A stretch of 64,000 nt of DNA from Tenacibaculum sp. SG-28. Its GTDB lineage: Bacteria > Bacteroidota > Bacteroidia > Flavobacteriales > Flavobacteriaceae. Below are positions 45,501-54,798 of the stretch, in pieces. The stretch covers positions 782,892 through 846,891 of the forward strand of contig NZ_MQVY01000001.1 of the NCBI RefSeq assembly GCF_002954385.1. The letters are read 5' to 3'. The notes beneath the pieces are model-generated. The model worked only from the letters and a program-made list of their open reading frames with translations, was not told the DNA's origin and did no database searches. The position numbers were made by a program, and so were the translations under genes. Positions within the stretch are counted from its first letter, which is position 1, and each line of letters starts with the position of its first letter.

Positions 45501-47887
45501 AGTGTACATTGTATTTTAATTGTGGTACTTTTATTTGTAACCCATCGTACTGGAATTGTTAATATTTTGCTACCAGCGTCATGCATTGACGGTATTTCTT
45601 TCCCATCGTGTGTTACTTTGTTTGGTTTTTTCTCAATATTGTGAATTATAAATTCATAATTCTTTTGCTGGGCAGTATACGATTCTCCGATTACGGCCGA
45701 AAGCGAAAAGGATAAATCGCTATTATCAAATACACTTTTTAACTGCACAATTTCGTATGCATTCGCGTTAAATGCATTCGCTGTTTTTCCATCATCATTA
45801 TAAATTTCTCTCTTACTTTTAAGAACCGAGGTATCGTGATAGTAATGAATACGGAGATCATTTGGATTGTATTGGTGTTCCTTTTCCACCACATCACTTA
45901 AAGGTATAAAAGCACCCGACCTAACTAATGTTGGAATAGTATTTTTGGTATGGTGCAATCCGTTTTCCCAACCTTTACCAATAATCTTTTTATCCGTGTA
46001 AAAATCAAACCAAACCGTTTTTTCGGGTATATACATTTTATTGTCTGAAGATTTTTCCTTCAAATAGGGTGCGATTAAAAAATCCTTCCCCCAAAGATAG
46101 GTTGTAGCGATAGTTGTTGCATTGTTATCTGAATAGTAAAAAAACAATGGACGCATCAATGGAGTTCCTTTCGTATGATTTTCAAATACCAAATGGTAAT
46201 TATAGGGCAATAATTTATAGCGCAATTGAATTGCTTCTTTTGCTCGCTGCTTTGCATTTTCCGATCTAAATACTGGTTCCGACGGTACTTCTTCTTGTCC
46301 GTGCGGCCTAAAGATAGGTTGAAACACTCCATATTGTAGCCAACGAACGTACAATTCATCATCTAAATTTGCTCCTGCAAAACCTCCTAAATCGGAGTGC
46401 ATATAGCCCAAACCTTGCATTCCCATTTGCAATGCTATTTCCGGTTGACTTTGCAAACCTCCCCAAGTACGATTTACATCACCAGACCAGGGAATCATTC
46501 CAAAATGTTGCGAACCAGAATATCCAGCACGCATTAAAATAAACGGTCGAATCTTAGGGTAATGTTTTGTATAGCCCTCATATACTAAACGCGCCCAGTC
46601 ATGACCATAAATATTGTGAACTTCATCCGCACTCCTATTTCCGTGTCGCACCCAAGATGGATGTACTTCGGGCTCTCCTAAATCTCCCCATACACCTCCG
46701 ACTCCCATGTTAATTAATTTTTGATAACGAGACCAAAACCATTCCTTCCCTTGTTCCGAATAAATATCTATGAGCCCAGTATTCCCAAAATAAAAATCAT
46801 AACGAGCAGTATTTCCTACAGAATCTTTTGCCAGAATATTCCCAGAGACCGCTTCCTTCCATTTTTTTGAAGTACTCAAAATAAAGGGTTCTGTAATCGG
46901 TATTGTTTTTACACCTTTTTCGCTTAATGTAGCCACCATTCCTTGAAAGTCTGGAAAAGAATCTTTAAAGATTTCAAAATTCCCCATAGTTCCTTTAATG
47001 TCTTTGCCAAACCAATATAAATCCAGAATAATAGCATCTAATGGAATATTATTTTTTTCATACGCTGCCACAACTTGCATTACTTCTTTTTGGGAATGGT
47101 ATCCAAATCTACTAGCGAAATTACCTAAAGCCCATCGAGGAATCATTGGCTGTTTTCCCGTTAAATCTGTGTAACTATCCAGTAGATCAAGCCAATTATC
47201 TCGCACTATTACTTGGTAAGTTTTTCTTCCGGAAATCGTTTCGTATCGCAGCGTGTTATTTTGTTTGCTGTCTAGATCTAAAAATCCAATGGGTGCATTA
47301 TCAAAATGTAAAAGGTATTTCTTTGAAGAAATTACAATTGGCATCGTGTAGTTCATTAATTCGGAATGGGTTTCATACCCATAGTGTGCTTTATTATACA
47401 ATTTTAATCTATTGCCCCTTCGATTCATTCCTAGCGCCCTTGCTCCACCACCATACAAAACTTCTTTTTCCTCTAAATTAAATTCAAGAATTTCTGTACC
47501 GTTTTTTATCATATAACCTCTTTTTTCAGAGACTACCTCTTTGCCGTTGTGAACATAGGAAATTTTGAATGGTGTTTTTTGAATATTGACCTGTAAGGCC
47601 GAAGTTCCAAATACGATTTGGTTCTTTGTTTCCTTATAGTTTACCACTATGTTTTTAGGTGGTAAAATAACCGCATGGGATGCTACTATTATATTTTGAG
47701 ACTGCGGAACAAATGTGTTTTCAACAATATTTGTATCGTAAAACACGAAGGTATAGGTACCGTCATTTACTTGAACCGAAAGACTGTTTTTATCCTTCAG
47801 TTTTGCCATTTCCAAAATTCGATTTGCATTTTGAGAAACTAATGGAACGGTAGTTATAAGTGCTATTAGAAGTAAAATTCTTTTCAT
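45497..47887 (-). CDS. GH31 alpha-glucosidase
   Basis: Releases glucose from non-reducing ends of alpha-glucosides. 796 residues with an N-terminal signal (MKRILLLIALITTVPLVSQ) and no lipobox, so probably periplasmic. N-terminal beta domain (EVLYGGGARALGMNRRG), then the catalytic barrel: LDLYWFGKD, the nucleophile Asp in GVWGDLGEPEVHP, the acid/base Asp in IPWSGDVNRTWGGL and GMQGLGYMHSDLGGFAG. C-terminal beta domains follow. The WGDLGEPE signature is characteristic of GH31. Its stop overlaps the next GH13 start by 4 bp. It should trim oligosaccharides from the GH13 enzymes. Confidence 0.92.
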   Translation of the reverse strand: MKRILLLIALITTVPLVSQNANRILEMAKLKDKNSLSVQVNDGTYTFVFYDTNIVENTFVPQSQNIIVASHAVILPPKNIVVNYKETKNQIVFGTSALQVNIQKTPFKISYVHNGKEVVSEKRGYMIKNGTEILEFNLEEKEVLYGGGARALGMNRRGNRLKLYNKAHYGYETHSELMNYTMPIVISSKKYLLHFDNAPIGFLDLDSKQNNTLRYETISGRKTYQVIVRDNWLDLLDSYTDLTGKQPMIPRWALGNFASRFGYHSQKEVMQVVAAYEKNNIPLDAIILDLYWFGKDIKGTMGNFEIFKDSFPDFQGMVATLSEKGVKTIPITEPFILSTSKKWKEAVSGNILAKDSVGNTARYDFYFGNTGLIDIYSEQGKEWFWSRYQKLINMGVGGVWGDLGEPEVHPSWVRHGNRSADEVHNIYGHDWARLVYEGYTKHYPKIRPFILMRAGYSGSQHFGMIPWSGDVNRTWGGLQSQPEIALQMGMQGLGYMHSDLGGFAGANLDDELYVRWLQYGVFQPIFRPHGQEEVPSEPVFRSENAKQRAKEAIQLRYKLLPYNYHLVFENHTKGTPLMRPLFFYYSDNNATTIATTYLWGKDFLIAPYLKEKSSDNKMYIPEKTVWFDFYTDKKIIGKGWENGLHHTKNTIPTLVRSGAFIPLSDVVEKEHQYNPNDLRIHYYHDTSVLKSKREIYNDDGKTANAFNANAYEIVQLKSVFDNSDLSFSLSAVIGESYTAQQKNYEFIIHNIEKKPNKVTHDGKEIPSMHDAGSKILTIPVRWVTNKSTTIKIQCTL

Positions 47888-47893
47888 AAAAAG

Positions 47894-48895
47894 CTATTTT
47901 GCGTTTTGATTTTTCCCTAAAAGAAATAGCAAGGGAGTTGCTAATCTTTTATTCCATGAATTTTCGCTATGGTCTGCACCTTGAAATTTTATATTTCTAA
48001 AGTTGGCATTGGTATAACCTTTACTTTGAAAAATAGAATCTATTTTCCCCGCATATGTAACGTAATGCGCATCGAGTGTTTCTGTTCCGTAATCAAAATA
48101 AAATTTATGTGTGTTTGGATCTGGGGCATTATCCTTAAGATAAGAAAAAAATACCTCTGGTACAGGATTCCATCGGTTGGGTTTCAAACCAATCCAATGT
48201 GTAGACATGCATGCTGCTCCTGCGAAAATCTCGGGGTATTCGCATACTGCATACATTGCTATTAGCCCTCCCATCGAAGCACCAGCTGTAAAAGTATTTT
48301 TTCTATCACTATGCGTACTAAAGTTAGCATCTATATATGGCTTCAATTCATTTACAATAAATGCTAAATATGCATCTGCTTTTAATTTTCCGTTTTGTAA
48401 ACCACTTTGATTCTCTTTTGCTTTCGTAAATAGAGAATCTTGTGTTTTTTTCGAAAGAAGCATAAATGGTTTCTCAGGAAAATAATCGGAATGTCTGCTT
48501 TGCGGAATATTCCATATCCCAACTACTATAAAATCTTTAGTTTTATTCAGTTCTTGCATTTTTGTTGCCCATTCGTCCACTTTCCATTCTTGGTTGTTCC
48601 AAGTCTTTGAGGCATCAAAAAGCATTTGACCATCATGCATATACAGTACGGAATATTTTTTTGTTTTGTCGTATTCTTTTGGTAACCAAACATCTACATT
48701 TCTCGCCGTAACAAATACAGAATTAAAATTTTCTACTCGAAGTAACTTACCAGCATATAATTTGTAATTTAGAACCGCTTTAATGGTGTCTGTTGAATTT
48801 GTACTGTTTATGTAGGAAGGTACATCTTTTGCTACTTTCACCTTGCAAGAAAATACGATTACACACAACAATAAAAGACTTCGTATGTTGTTCAT
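47894..48895 (-). CDS. Alpha/beta-hydrolase lipoprotein of the esterase D type
   Basis: 333 residues. Lipoprotein signal (MNNIRSLLLLCVIVFSCKVK). The alpha/beta-hydrolase fold of the enterochelin-esterase/esterase D type: VDVWLPKEYDKTKKYSVLYMHDGQ near 70-90, the nucleophile Ser in TAGASMGGLIAMY, and a C-terminal His in GADHSENSW. Such proteins are frequent in glycan-use loci and may remove acyl groups from carbohydrate or simply travel with the GH genes; the natural substrate is unknown. First gene of the leftward esterase-GH31-GH13-GH13 operon; a terminator separates it from GH65. The palindrome TGTTCTTGGGAACA lies upstream at 48932-48945. Confidence 0.82.
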   Translation of the reverse strand: MNNIRSLLLLCVIVFSCKVKVAKDVPSYINSTNSTDTIKAVLNYKLYAGKLLRVENFNSVFVTARNVDVWLPKEYDKTKKYSVLYMHDGQMLFDASKTWNNQEWKVDEWATKMQELNKTKDFIVVGIWNIPQSRHSDYFPEKPFMLLSKKTQDSLFTKAKENQSGLQNGKLKADAYLAFIVNELKPYIDANFSTHSDRKNTFTAGASMGGLIAMYAVCEYPEIFAGAACMSTHWIGLKPNRWNPVPEVFFSYLKDNAPDPNTHKFYFDYGTETLDAHYVTYAGKIDSIFQSKGYTNANFRNIKFQGADHSENSWNKRLATPLLFLLGKNQNAK

Positions 48896-48996
48896 TTTAT
48901 TGTTTTTTAGTGGTTAATAGTATATTTTCTTTGTTCTTGGGAACAGGTAACTAATAGTAGCGATAATATGTATAAAAAATTTCTCATATCGATTAA

Positions 48997-49027
48997 AAAC
49001 CTAGTAACTTTTGTTGTTACTAGGTTT
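48997..49027 (-). terminator. Terminator after the GH65 gene
   Basis: Perfect 12-bp stem AAACCTAGTAAC with GTTACTAGGTTT around a 7-base loop; T5 follows on the minus strand. It divides the MFS-pgmB-GH65 transcript from the esterase-GH31-GH13-GH13 transcript. Confidence 0.85.
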
Positions 49028-49044
49028 ACTATTCAAATAATAAA

Positions 49045-51339
49045 CTAAACACTCGGGGGAATGCTAATTCGTTGTTCGTTAACTATAATTTCTAATTCTT
49101 TTTCACCTTCTTGCTCAAAACTAGTATTGTCTTTTTCAACCGTTACTTTTAATACTTGCCCTCTAAACAAAACTTTAAAAGAGTAGGCGTCCCATTCTTT
49201 TGGTATTTGCGGTGTAAACGATAATGTTCCCTCCTTCACTCGCATTCCTCCAAATCCTTCTACAATACTCATCCATGTTCCAGCCATAGAAGTGATATGC
49301 AATCCTTCCTCCACTTCTTTGTTATAATCGTCTAAATCTAAACGAGAAGTACGCAAATAGAATTCATACGCTTGTTCCATTCTCCCTAATTTTGCAGCCT
49401 GAATACTATGTACACAAGGAGAAAGCGAACTTTCATGTACCGTAAATGGTTCGTAAAAGTCGAAATGTGTTTTTAGTTCTAATTCTGTAAAATCATCTTC
49501 AAAAAAATAGAATCCTTGCAGTGTGTCTGCTTGTTTGATATATGGAGAACGAAGAATTCTATCCCAGCTCCACTTTTGATTTATAGGTCGTTCTTCTTTT
49601 GGAAGATCTGCAACACTTATTAACTCTTTGTCTAAAAATCCGTCTTGTTGTAGGTAAACATTATGTTTTTCACAATACGGAAAATACATGGCGCTTGCAA
49701 TTGCTTCCCAATCGTTTATCTCGGAAGCTTTGAATTTAGTTTTTGCTATTATGCGAGTAAAATCCTCTGGGTACTCTTTCTTAACTTTTTCTATGTTAGT
49801 AATTGCATACTCAAGACACCACTTTGCCGCATAATTGGTATACCAATTATTGTTGATGTTATTTTCATATTCATTTGGCCCAGTTACTCCTAAAATAACA
49901 TACTTTTTCTTTGCTGTCGAATAGGTTGCTCTCTGTTTCCAAAAACGTGCAATACCAATTAACACCTCTAACCCTTTTTCTGAGATATAACTATAATCAC
50001 CGGTATAACGATGGTAATTGAAAATAGCATAGGCAATAGCCGCATTTCTATGAATCTCCTGGAATGTGATTTCCCACTCGTTATGACATTCTTCCCCGTT
50101 CATAGTTACCATCGGATACAACGCTGCACCACTGTGAAAACCTAGTTTTTCTGCATTAGCTATAGCTTTATCTAGTTGCGAATAACGATATTCTAATAAA
50201 TTTCTAGCTACATTTTGTTCTTTTGTTGCCATGTAAAATGGCAAACAATACGCCTCTGTGTCCCAATAGGTACTCCCGCCGTATTTTTCTCCAGTAAATC
50301 CTTTTGGTCCTATATTTAAGCAGGCATCGTTACCTAAGTACGTTTGATTCAATTGAAAGATATTAAATCGAATTCCTTGCTGTGCTTTAACATCTCCAGT
50401 TATGGTGATATCTGCCATATCCCAAATGGAAGCCCAAGATTGCTTTTGCTTTTCTAATAATGCATCAAATCCGAGAGCCGTGGCTTGCGATACTACTTCC
50501 ATAGCTGCCTTCTGCAGTTGACTTTTTTCATGGTTTCTATCTACCGTGTAACCACCAAATTTATAAATGGTTGTGGTTACTCCTTTCGGAGTATCTATTG
50601 TATAATGGAATGCTATTTTATGAGTAGTGCCCGTTTTTTCTGGTTGTAAAGAAAGTTTTTTACCATCGCTAAATACTAATGATTGCATAAAGGTACATAC
50701 GTGAAAATTAGTTTTCATAGTATGGGTGTGAATAAAAGCACTTTCTTCAATAGTAGATATATCTACGAGTTCCCAAAATTTATCATCCCAATTACTATCC
50801 TCATTAGTAATACCGGCATCTATATAGGGCGCATACGTTATGGTTACAGCTTTATTCAAAGGTGTAATAGAATATTGAATAGCTCCTAATTCTTCTATAT
50901 CTAAACTGAGAAATCGTTTTGTTTGTACCTCTATTTGAATTCCATTTGGTAATTCTGCTTGAAACGTTCGAGACAACCATCCCTCTTTCATATGCAGCTC
51001 TCTTCGAAAGTTAGATACGGTTTTACAGGTAGCTAAATCTAAGTTTTCCCCATTAATTTTTATATGAATACCAATCCAATTTGGGGCGTTTAGTACTTTT
51101 GCAAAATACTCTGGATACCCATTTTTCCACCAACCTACTCTGGTTTTATCTGGATAATACACCCCCGCAATATAGCTACCTTGAAAAGATTCTCCCGAAT
51201 AGTCCTCTTCAAAATTTGCACGTTGACCCATAGCACCATTTCCAATACTAAATAAACTTTCAGAAGACTTCACACGACTTGGTTGAAATCCTTCTTCCAC
51301 GACGCTCCATTCTTTTGCTATGATATAATTCTGATTCAT
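49045..51339 (-). CDS. GH65 disaccharide phosphorylase, probably maltose phosphorylase
   Basis: Phosphorolyses an alpha-glucoside to beta-glucose 1-phosphate plus a sugar; with PgmB next door, maltose is the likely substrate. 764 residues, no signal peptide, so cytoplasmic. N-terminal beta-sandwich (SSESLFSIGNGAMGQRANFE), then the (alpha/alpha)6 barrel: GEKYGGSTYWDTEAYCLPFY in parts, with the catalytic Glu in CHNEWEITFQEIHRNAAIAY, VTGPNEYENNINNNWY, and the C-terminal QADTLQGFYFF. Maltose, kojibiose, trehalose and nigerose phosphorylases share these motifs; genomic context favours maltose. Part of the MFS-pgmB-GH65 leftward operon with a 3' terminator. Confidence 0.9.
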   Translation of the reverse strand: MNQNYIIAKEWSVVEEGFQPSRVKSSESLFSIGNGAMGQRANFEEDYSGESFQGSYIAGVYYPDKTRVGWWKNGYPEYFAKVLNAPNWIGIHIKINGENLDLATCKTVSNFRRELHMKEGWLSRTFQAELPNGIQIEVQTKRFLSLDIEELGAIQYSITPLNKAVTITYAPYIDAGITNEDSNWDDKFWELVDISTIEESAFIHTHTMKTNFHVCTFMQSLVFSDGKKLSLQPEKTGTTHKIAFHYTIDTPKGVTTTIYKFGGYTVDRNHEKSQLQKAAMEVVSQATALGFDALLEKQKQSWASIWDMADITITGDVKAQQGIRFNIFQLNQTYLGNDACLNIGPKGFTGEKYGGSTYWDTEAYCLPFYMATKEQNVARNLLEYRYSQLDKAIANAEKLGFHSGAALYPMVTMNGEECHNEWEITFQEIHRNAAIAYAIFNYHRYTGDYSYISEKGLEVLIGIARFWKQRATYSTAKKKYVILGVTGPNEYENNINNNWYTNYAAKWCLEYAITNIEKVKKEYPEDFTRIIAKTKFKASEINDWEAIASAMYFPYCEKHNVYLQQDGFLDKELISVADLPKEERPINQKWSWDRILRSPYIKQADTLQGFYFFEDDFTELELKTHFDFYEPFTVHESSLSPCVHSIQAAKLGRMEQAYEFYLRTSRLDLDDYNKEVEEGLHITSMAGTWMSIVEGFGGMRVKEGTLSFTPQIPKEWDAYSFKVLFRGQVLKVTVEKDNTSFEQEGEKELEIIVNEQRISIPPSV

Positions 51340-51409
51340 TGTTTTTCTCTCTTTTTAAAAAACTGTTTTTTATTAATTTTATGATATTTAAATGTTTTTA
51401 CTAAAGATG

Positions 51410-52063
51410 TTATGCAAACAAATTGTCAATAAAACTGATAGTAATTTCTGTAAAATCTCTAAACACATAATCTGCTTCATGAAGTACTTTTGCATCACCA
51501 ATACCAATAGCAATCATACCTGCATTTTTTGCAGCTTGCACTCCTGCTTGAGAATCTTCAAATACGATGCAGTGTTCTGGTGCAACATTTAATTGTTTTG
51601 CGGCATTTAAAAAAACTTCCGGATCTGGTTTTGCCTTAGAAACATTGGTGCCATCTACAATCGCGTGGAAGGCATCTAATAAATTTACTTTCTGAAGTAT
51701 GGGTCTGGCATTTTTACTGGCAGAACCTAGGGCTATTGGTGCATTTTTACTCGTAAGGTAATTTATAATCTTTGGAACATCCGGTAAGATCTCTTCTGCA
51801 TCCATTTTTTCAATATAACCCAAGTAATCTGCATTTTTTTTATCCATTAGTTCTTGAAACTGAGTTTCGGATATAGTTGCATTTCCCCATTGTAAGATTT
51901 TTTCTAAAGACTTTACTCTGCTAACACCTTTTAGTTGCTCATTTTGTGTTTGTGTAAAATCTATTCCGATACCATTGGCTAACTTTTTCCAAGCTAAAAA
52001 ATGGTATTTAGCGGTATCTACGATAACACCGTCTAAATCAAATATAAATGCTGTTGTTTTCAT
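51410..52063 (-). CDS. pgmB: Beta-phosphoglucomutase
   Basis: HAD-family mutase converting beta-glucose 1-phosphate to glucose 6-phosphate. 217 residues. Asp9 (nucleophile) and Asp11 are in FIFDLDGVIVDTAKYH; the cap domain follows; then LGSASKNARPILQ and VFEDSQAGVQAAKNAG, the HAD motif with the Mg acidic pair. The KLLGVSR-like stretch LKGVSRVKSLE, typical of PgmB, is present. The start overlaps the MFS stop by one base (TAATG) and GH65 lies 70 bp downstream, so the enzyme takes the GH65 product. Confidence 0.92.
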   Translation of the reverse strand: MKTTAFIFDLDGVIVDTAKYHFLAWKKLANGIGIDFTQTQNEQLKGVSRVKSLEKILQWGNATISETQFQELMDKKNADYLGYIEKMDAEEILPDVPKIINYLTSKNAPIALGSASKNARPILQKVNLLDAFHAIVDGTNVSKAKPDPEVFLNAAKQLNVAPEHCIVFEDSQAGVQAAKNAGMIAIGIGDAKVLHEADYVFRDFTEITISFIDNLFA

Positions 52064-53444
52064 TATTCAGTATCCATATCTGGCTGATATGTAATTGCGT
52101 TTTTATTAGTTATTAACAAGTTGCATATTGCAGCAAGTAGTAAGCTTACCCCGGCAACTGTCATTGCGTTTATTGCCTCATTTCCTAAAAGACCGGAAAC
52201 AAAATTTACTCCTCCAATTGCAGCAATTATTTGTGGAATAACAATAAACATGTTAAAAATCCCCATAATCACTCCCATTTTATTTGGATTAACTGCACTA
52301 GAGAGCATCGCATAAGGCATGGATAAAATACTTCCCCAGGAAAAACCAATAAGAATAAAGGAAACTGTTAAATATTCAGGCTGGTAATGTATTTCATCAT
52401 TAAAAATCCAATTCCTCCTGCTATTAGCGAAATCATATGCACGTATTTGCGGTTAATTCTTCTCCGTGAAGTATATAAAACCAGTAGCAGTGCGAATGCC
52501 ATTGAAGATAGCCCGTAAATCCCCATGTAAGAACCAACGAGATTGGAAGACTTTTGAAAGGCTGTATTAGCCGTATTATAGGCCTCTTTTTCTGTAGGTA
52601 TCTCCATATCATAATGGGTTTCAATTGGTGCTGGAGTATTAAAAACATGTTCTGTAAGTGCTGGATTTGCCATACTCCACATCGTAAAAAATGCAAACCA
52701 ACTAAAAAATTGGATTATGCCTAATTTTTGCATGGTAACAGGCATGCTTCCTATGTTATTTACAATGTCAGGAATAAATTGATTTTTTTTTGCTTTTTCC
52801 TTTTCAAATTCTTCTAGGTCTTCGGGAGGGTACTCTTGGGTTGTAAATACGGTATATAATATACTTACTAAAAACACTAAAGCACCAATAGCGAAAGCTA
52901 CCTTGACCGTCATAGGAACTACCCCAGAGGCAGCAGCATCACTAACACCGAGTTTTGAAATGAACCAAGGTAAATTGCTGGCAATCCACGTACCAATTCC
53001 TATAATCAAAGTCTGTACTACAAATCCATAAGATCGTTGGGAATTTGGAAGTTTATCTGCAACGAGAGCACGAAATGGTTCCATAGAGATATTTATGGAA
53101 GCATCAAGAATCCATAAAAAACCTGCTGCCATCCATAACGCTGAGGAATGCGGTACTAAAAATAGTGCAATAGAACTTAATATTGCTCCAATAAGAAAAT
53201 ACGGTCTTCTCCTTCCCCATCTAGGACTCCAGGTCCTATCACTCAAATAGCCTATTATAGGTTGTACAAGTAAACCTGTTAAAGGAGCTGCTATCCACAA
53301 CAGTGGAATATCCTCTTTACCGGCACCTAAAGTTTGAAAGATACGGGACATAAAACCTCCCTGAAGCGCAAAACCAAACTGAATTCCGAGAAAACCAAAA
53401 CTCATGTTCCAGATTTCCCAAAAACTTAATTTTCGTTTATTCAT
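52063..53444 (-). CDS. MFS sugar transporter, apparent frameshift
   Basis: A 12-helix major-facilitator protein of about 460 residues, likely importing maltose or maltodextrins. N-terminal half: FWEIWNMSFGFLGIQFGFAL, GYLSDRTWSPRWGRRRPYF, SINISMEPFRALVADKLP. After an insert with KEKAKKNQFIPDI the C-terminal half has helices up to LMMKYITS, then PYAMLSSAVNPNKMGVIMG and ends YQPDMDTE. The RRRPYF and AVNPNKMG segments fit the glycoside-cation/sucrose-type transporter branch. Frame loss at 52379-52380 (GGG to GG on the plus strand) is repaired by one base to SPEYLTVSFILIGFSWG. Its stop overlaps the pgmB start. Confidence 0.87.
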
Positions 53445-53489
53445 TATCGTAATTATTAATTCATATTACGATAAGTACGGTGACTTATC
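53444..53489 (-). promoter_or_regulatory. Two overlapping inverted repeats in the MFS leader
   Basis: TTATCGTAAT (53444-53453) is an exact inverted partner of ATTACGATAA (53465-53474), and GATAAGT (53470-53476) pairs with ACTTATC (53483-53489). The two hairpins share bases, so only one can form at a time, and the first includes the A of the MFS start codon. They could be an RNA switch over the translation start or simply operator sites. Other bases in 53490-53587 show nothing clear. Confidence 0.4.
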
Positions 53490-53587
53490 AATACTATTTG
53501 TGGAAAGTAAATTAAAGATAGGTCACTTATTTAAAGTTGCTAATATATGGTATTTTTAGAAAGATAGAATAAAAAAACACATTTTTT

Positions 53588-54603
53588 CTAACTTTTACTT
53601 GATTCGCGAATTTTTAAATCACTAGAAATGACCTTTGTTTGGGGCTTTTTATTAGGATTATTAGTTTCTATTTGCTGAATTAACATTTCTGCTGCTTGTT
53701 TCCCCATAGTAAATCCATGTTGAACAACTGTAGATATGGAGGGAGAGGAATATTCCGAAATTAAACCATCGGTAAAACCGATAACAGATAACTCCTCTGG
53801 TATTTGCATGTTTTTTTCTTTCGCAATTCGAATAGCTACCGCAGCATAAATTTCATTTACTGCAAAAACGGCATCTATATCTTGTAGAAATAACTTTTCT
53901 ATCTGTGTTCTGATATCTGCTTCCTCTCGAACCCTAATAATGTAAGACTCCTTTATGGTATGTCCGAATTCTAGTAGGGCTTTTTCATAGCCTTGCAAAC
54001 GTTCTGTTCCTACATTAATGTGTTTTGGTGTGGTAAGAATTCCTATTCTTTTACAACCTGTATTGAGTAAATACTTTGTAGCCTTATACCCTGCTCCTAC
54101 ATCGCCAACAGTTACTTTGTCACAGGCAAGTGAATGGTGGGTTCTATCAAACAAAACAAGTGGAACATTATTTTGTATTAAATTTTTAAAATGCGTAAAC
54201 TCACCTTTTTCAAAAGTTTCTTTAGCAATCGATACCAATAAACCATCTACACTTCCATTGGTTAGTACACTTATTGTTTCGGCTTCTTTTTTTTCTTTAT
54301 CATTAGAAAAACAAACCATTATGTTATATCCTTTTTCTGTAGCAGCTTGTTCTATACCTTTAATTACTGTAGAGAAAAATGATGGACAATTTGCGGAAGG
54401 ATAATGCCGATAACCTTTGTTTGTTGATTTCTAAGCTGTAAAGCCAAATTATTAGGCCGATAATTATAAAAATCTGCAAAAGCTTTTATTCGATCTTTTG
54501 TCTCCTGACTTATTTCAGGACTGTCTCGAAGTGCTTTCGACACCGTGGATGTAGCAACCCCTAATTCCTTTGCTATTATCTTTAATGTAATTCTTGTTTT
54601 CAT
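53588..54603 (-). CDS. LacI-family regulator of the alpha-glucan locus, apparent frameshift
   Basis: About 339 residues joined, the normal LacI length. The N-terminal HTH (LKIIAKELGVATSTVSKALRD) and hinge (YNYRPNNLALQLRN) are complete. The periplasmic-binding-protein-like sensor domain follows: KVIGIILPQ, later DGLLVSIA, ILTTPKHINVGTERLQGYE, DAVFAVNEIYAAVAI and PSISTVVQHGFTMG. The frame breaks at 54375-54379 (A5 on the plus strand, six expected), restoring HHFFSTVIKGIEQAA. It sits between the catabolic genes (leftward) and susC (rightward) with a palindrome upstream, so it should regulate both. Maltose, glucose or a phosphosugar could be the effector. Confidence 0.88.
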
Positions 54604-54676
54604 ATTTTACAAATTTGACAATTTTAACCCTATGAATTTACTAAAGTGTTAATATTTGGTTAACAAGTTATCAACA

Positions 54677-54690
54677 CGAAAACGTTTTCG
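54677..54690. promoter_or_regulatory. CG-centred palindrome, probable LacI operator
   Basis: CGAAAACGTTTTCG, a perfect 14-bp palindrome with the central CG typical of LacI/CcpA-type operators, in the 195-bp gap between lacI and susC. It lies 73 bp upstream of the lacI start and 108 bp upstream of the susC start. Confidence 0.6.
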
Positions 54691-54798
54691 GAGTGTTTAC
54701 AGTACCTAGAGCGATTATTTTCTTTCTATATTCACACCGTGGAAAGTTAAATTAACGATAAAAAAACAAATAATTTACAAGTATATTACTATAAAACG

